Positions 7,446 to 9,506 of a DNA stretch of 9,506 bases are shown in pieces. This stretch comes from JBBQVO01 sp038211505 (lineage in GTDB: Bacteria; Chloroflexota; Dehalococcoidia; DSTF01; JACRBR01), in NCBI GenBank assembly GCA_038211505.1, contig JBBQVO010000133.1, forward strand, positions 1 through 9,506, in the 5' to 3' direction. Position numbers and translations under genes: made by a program. The notes under the pieces are model-generated. The model did not search any database, was not told the DNA's origin, and saw only the letters and a list, made by a program, of their open reading frames with translations. Within the stretch, counting starts at the first letter, position 1. The number at the start of each line of letters is the position of its first letter.

Positions 7446-7451
7446 ATTGTA
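7446..7451 (-). promoter_or_regulatory. Candidate -10 box of tatBC
   Basis: The minus strand reads TACAAT, five of six matches to TATAAT, ending 6 nt before the tatB ATG at 7439. Transcription starting about 7 nt after the box would begin at or near the A of the start codon, giving a leaderless message. That agrees with the missing Shine-Dalgarno. The -35 region (about CAACAT with an 18-nt spacer) is weak. It is inference from pattern and spacing only. Confidence 0.4.
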
Positions 7452-7531
7452 CGTGAGGCGGGCAGCGTGATGTTGGGCGGGATCGAAGTCGCCGGCGACG
7501 TCGTCCAACGGGGCAGCGTTCAAGCTCCACC

Positions 7532-7553
7532 GCGCGGGCTGGAAAGCCCACGC
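7532..7553. repeat. REP-like imperfect palindrome in acpP-tatB gap
   Basis: GCGCGGGCT, loop GGAA, AGCCCACGC: nine stem positions with a single C/A mismatch (7535/7550). It lies in the 244-nt non-coding gap 7440-7683. No T run follows on either strand, which argues against an intrinsic terminator. Short GC-rich palindromes of this kind are often dispersed in multiple copies through a chromosome, but only one copy is in this window, so its repeat nature is unproven. Confidence 0.45.
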
Positions 7554-7627
7554 TACAGAAATGAAGGTTTCGGCGACCGTCTAAAAGAACGGGAACAGAT
7601 GTTGGGGTCGATGGTGGGCAGACGGGG

Positions 7628-7657
7628 ATGAGAAATACCGCCTCGGGGTGAGGCGGT
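7628..7657 (-). terminator. Probable intrinsic terminator of the fab-nusB-acpP operon
   Basis: Read on the minus strand: ACCGCCTC, loop ACCCC, GAGGCGGT, an 8-bp perfect stem (7657-7650 with 7644-7637), followed by ATTTCTCAT, a modest T-containing tail. It starts 26 nt after the acpP stop codon. The position and stem are good; the short, broken T run makes termination efficiency uncertain. Confidence 0.7.
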
Positions 7658-7683
7658 CTTGGTCTCGCGGTGCGGGTGGCGGC

Positions 7684-7947
7684 TCAGGCTTCGTCTTCGA
7701 CGCCGAGATCCTTGAGGTAGTCGACGGCGTCCTGCACGGTCGCGATCTTCTCGGCGTCCTCGTCGGAGATCTCGAGCGTCTTGCCGTCTTTGCTGAACTC
7801 TTCCTCCATGGACATGATCAGCTCGACGAGGTCGAGGGAGTCGGCGTTGAGGTCGTCGACGAACGACGCGCTCGGCACCACTTGATCTTCCTCGACGCCG
7901 AGCTGGTCGACGATGATCTTGCGCACTCGTTCAAACACAGTTGCCAC
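7684..7947 (-). CDS. acpP: Acyl carrier protein
   Basis: 87-residue small acidic carrier that holds growing fatty-acyl chains on a 4'-phosphopantetheine arm. The attachment serine is S37 in the canonical DSLDLVEL motif (36-43), and the strongly acidic helices (ending in LGVEDEA) are typical. Length is normal for the family (about 77-90). The start is GTG at 7947, with GAGGGAG about 9 nt upstream. It is the last gene of the fabD-fabG-nusB run, separated from nusB by a 58-nt gap and followed by a hairpin terminator. fabF, which often follows acpP in fatty-acid clusters, is absent here. Confidence 0.97.
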   Translation of the reverse strand: MATVFERVRKIIVDQLGVEEDQVVPSASFVDDLNADSLDLVELIMSMEEEFSKDGKTLEISDEDAEKIATVQDAVDYLKDLGVEDEA

Positions 7948-8005
7948 TGTTGTCTTCTCCCTCTGGTCGGCCGAGCCGGTGAGATTGCTGATGATGACTG
8001 ATGGA

Positions 8006-8419
8006 TTATGGCGCGAGCGACAGGCTCACGGAACCCAGGACGCCGTTGACAAACCTGGCTGAATTGTCGCTTCCGAAGCTTTTGGCGAGTTCGACGGCCT
8101 CGTTGATGGCCGCCCTGATAGGCGCCCCATTATTCATGAGGATCTCTCGTATCGCAAGACGGAGGATGTTTCGGTCGATGGCGCTGAGCTGATCGACGGG
8201 CCATTGCGGCGCGGCCTGACGGATGACGTCATCGATCGCGGCGCGCTGTTCGATGACGCCGGCGACGAGGTCGTGGGCGAATTCGATCTGCGCCGGAGTG
8301 AGGGCGGCTTCTTCCGATCGGCGGGCGAGAACGGCGAGCGCGTCATGCGACGAGGTATCGGACTCGTACAACGCTTGCAGCGCCGTGACGCGCGCTTTTC
8401 GTCGTGGATTGACTGTCAT
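8006..8419 (-). CDS. nusB: Transcription antitermination factor NusB
   Basis: 137-residue all-helical RNA-binding protein that, with NusE (S10), binds boxA RNA and supports antitermination during rRNA transcription. Recognisable family segments are ARVTALQALYESD (9-21), LSAIDRNILRLAIREIL (78-94), and APIRAAINEAVELAKSFGSD (99-118) followed by ARFVNGVLGSV. Length is typical. The ATG at 8419 overlaps the fabG TGA by one base (TGATG), so translation is probably coupled; the Shine-Dalgarno is weak. The frame stays open for another 143 codons upstream, but that stretch is the shadow of fabG and does not look like NusB. It is unusual in lying between fabG and acpP. Confidence 0.95.
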   Translation of the reverse strand: MTVNPRRKARVTALQALYESDTSSHDALAVLARRSEEAALTPAQIEFAHDLVAGVIEQRAAIDDVIRQAAPQWPVDQLSAIDRNILRLAIREILMNNGAPIRAAINEAVELAKSFGSDNSARFVNGVLGSVSLSLAP

Positions 8420-9174
8420 CAGTACATCACCAGACCACCATCGACCGTGAGGACGTGCCCTGTAATATACGCCGCCTCGTCGGAGGCGAGGAATACCGCG
8501 GCCGGGGCGATGTCCGACGGCGTGCCTGTGCGGCCGGCGGCGACCATCGTCATGATCTGCTGGCGTTGTGCGTCGGTGAGGCCGGCGGTCATCTCCGTAT
8601 CGACGAAACCGGGGGCGATGATGTTGGCGGTGATGTTGCGAGACGCGACTTCTTTGGCGATCGCCTTCGTGAAGCCGATCATGCCGGCCTTGGCGGCGGA
8701 GTAGTTGGCCTGGCCGGCGTTGCCCACGATGCCGGCGACGCTGCTGACGCAGATGATGCGACCCCAACGCTGGCGCACCATCGGACGGACAGCGGCTTTC
8801 GTGACGGCGAATGTGCCTTTGAGATTCGTGTCGATGACTTTGTCCCACTCATCTTCCGACATGCGGAGGATGAGATCGTCGGCCGTGACGCCGGCGTTGT
8901 TGACGAGAATATCGATGCGGCCGAAGGCGGCGATCGTCGCTTCGACGAGCGCGGCGCCGGTGGACATCTCGCGCACGTCGCCGGCGACGGCGATGGCCGC
9001 GCCCTCGCCTCCGAGCTCGCGGACGGTGTCTTCGGCGGCGGCGGCGTTGGACGCGTAGTTGATGGCGACTTTGGCGCCGTGCGCGGCGAGCGCTGTGGCG
9101 ATGGCGCGGCCGATGCCACGCGAGCCGCCGGTAACGAGCGCGACTTTGCCGCTGAGGTCGAATAGGCGATTCAT
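8419..9174 (-). CDS. fabG: 3-oxoacyl-[acyl-carrier-protein] reductase FabG
   Basis: 251-residue short-chain dehydrogenase that uses NADPH to reduce 3-ketoacyl-ACP in each fatty-acid elongation round. The cofactor-binding TGGSRGIG lies at 15-22 and NNAG at 92-95. The catalytic tetrad is N117, S145, Y158 and K162, the last two in NYSAAKAG. The end, DGGLVMY, is typical of FabG. R19 and the following loop are consistent with NADPH preference. Context (fabD before, acpP after) separates it from the many other SDR enzymes. The ATG at 9174 overlaps the fabD stop as ATGA, with GGTGAG just upstream. An in-frame extension up to 9312 is open but is fabD shadow. Confidence 0.97.
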   Translation of the reverse strand: MNRLFDLSGKVALVTGGSRGIGRAIATALAAHGAKVAINYASNAAAAEDTVRELGGEGAAIAVAGDVREMSTGAALVEATIAAFGRIDILVNNAGVTADDLILRMSEDEWDKVIDTNLKGTFAVTKAAVRPMVRQRWGRIICVSSVAGIVGNAGQANYSAAKAGMIGFTKAIAKEVASRNITANIIAPGFVDTEMTAGLTDAQRQQIMTMVAAGRTGTPSDIAPAAVFLASDEAAYITGHVLTVDGGLVMY

Positions 9175-9506
9175 GCGCTCACCGAGGCGCGGCTGTTGAT
9201 GTTGCGCAGGGTTGCGTCCCTGGCAATGCGCTTGATCAGGCCTGTGAGCACACGACCGGGGCCGAATTCGATGAACGTGTCGACGTCGTGGGACGTCATG
9301 TATTCGACGCACTGTACCCAGCGCACGGGGTGGGTGAGCTGGAATGCGAGCTCGGCGCGGATGCGCGCGGGGTCTTGCATCGGCTGGGCGTTGTCGTTGG
9401 CGACGACGGGGATGCGCGGCGCGACGATCGTTGTGCTGCCGAGCGCGGCCGTCATGCCGTCGACGGCGGCGGCCATGAGCGACGTATGGAATGCGCCCGT
9501 GACATC
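9171..9506 (-). CDS. fabD: Malonyl-CoA:ACP transacylase FabD, C-terminal third
   Basis: Transfers malonyl from CoA to the acyl carrier protein, supplying the extender unit for fatty-acid synthesis. Only the last 111 residues are in the window; the start and the nucleophilic GHSLG serine are off the right edge. The visible part begins with VTGAFHTSLM, which contains the catalytic histidine (codon 9488-9486). It continues with the family segment HPVRWVQCVEYM and then FIEFGPGRVLTGLIKRI, where the GPG turn is characteristic. The frame is open to the window end, so nothing suggests a broken gene. Its stop overlaps the fabG start by 4 nt. Confidence 0.94.
   Translation of the reverse strand, partial: DVTGAFHTSLMAAAVDGMTAALGSTTIVAPRIPVVANDNAQPMQDPARIRAELAFQLTHPVRWVQCVEYMTSHDVDTFIEFGPGRVLTGLIKRIARDATLRNINSRASVSA

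Noticed and set aside
7440..7523. 28-residue N-terminal extension of TatB
   Set aside because: TatA/TatB proteins begin directly before the membrane helix, and the extension would place a polar stretch in front of it.
7968..7978. CGGC-CGA-GCCG hairpin in the nusB-acpP gap
   Set aside because: Only a 4-bp stem with a three-base loop and no T run; too short to call an attenuator or terminator in GC-rich DNA.
8420..8848. N-terminal extension of NusB giving a 280-residue frame
   Set aside because: The added 143 residues are low-complexity shadow of fabG; NusB homology and normal length begin at the ATG at 8419.
8455..9165. 236-codon plus-strand frame opposite fabG
   Set aside because: Gly/Asp/Arg-rich antisense shadow of a clear fabG; no ribosome site or domain.
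9175..9312. 46-residue N-terminal extension of FabG
   Set aside because: Arg/His-rich sequence that overlaps fabD in another frame; FabG proteins begin a few residues before the SGKVALVTGG segment, matching the ATG at 9174.

Overview
The window is a GC-rich, gene-dense bacterial chromosome segment that looks like ordinary core genome. It carries eleven convincing protein genes and no tRNA, rRNA, CRISPR array, insertion sequence or phage gene that I can see. RNase J, a family 4 (iron-sulfur) uracil-DNA glycosylase and an FtsK whose DNA-translocase part carries an extra stretch before a segment rich in APSIRIEAPVPG-type sequence point away from enterobacteria-like proteobacteria. They are compatible with Chloroflexota; that assignment is inference from family resemblance only.

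Left block (minus strand, 5378 to 1): a TSUP-family (TauE/SafE) membrane permease, a family 4 uracil-DNA glycosylase, ribonuclease J and the first ~702 codons of an FtsK/SpoIIIE DNA translocase, which runs off the left edge. Gaps are 13, 8 and 3 nt, so this reads as one operon, with DNA repair, RNA processing and chromosome segregation co-transcribed behind a transporter.

Middle: a 149-nt divergent gap (5379-5527) separates the TSUP gene from a small ankyrin-repeat protein, the only plus-strand gene. That gene converges on tatC so tightly that the two stop codons overlap in the four bases TTAG.

Right block (minus strand, 9506 to 6172): the 3' end of fabD, then fabG, nusB and acpP, followed by a hairpin that looks like a terminator, a 244-nt non-coding gap with a second REP-like hairpin, and then tatB-tatC. 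fabD/fabG/nusB overlap by 4 and 1 nt and tatB/tatC by 4 nt, suggesting translational coupling. FabD loads malonyl onto the acyl carrier protein AcpP, FabG reduces the ketoacyl-AcpP, and NusB (an antitermination factor) sits between them as a housekeeping passenger. TatB and TatC form the receptor of the twin-arginine export system.

I found no sign of an undescribed system. The points most worth checking are two genes (tatB and the TSUP permease) whose best start codons directly follow a -10-like hexamer and lack a Shine-Dalgarno sequence, a REP-like palindrome, the shared-stop convergent pair, and nusB embedded in the fatty-acid cluster.
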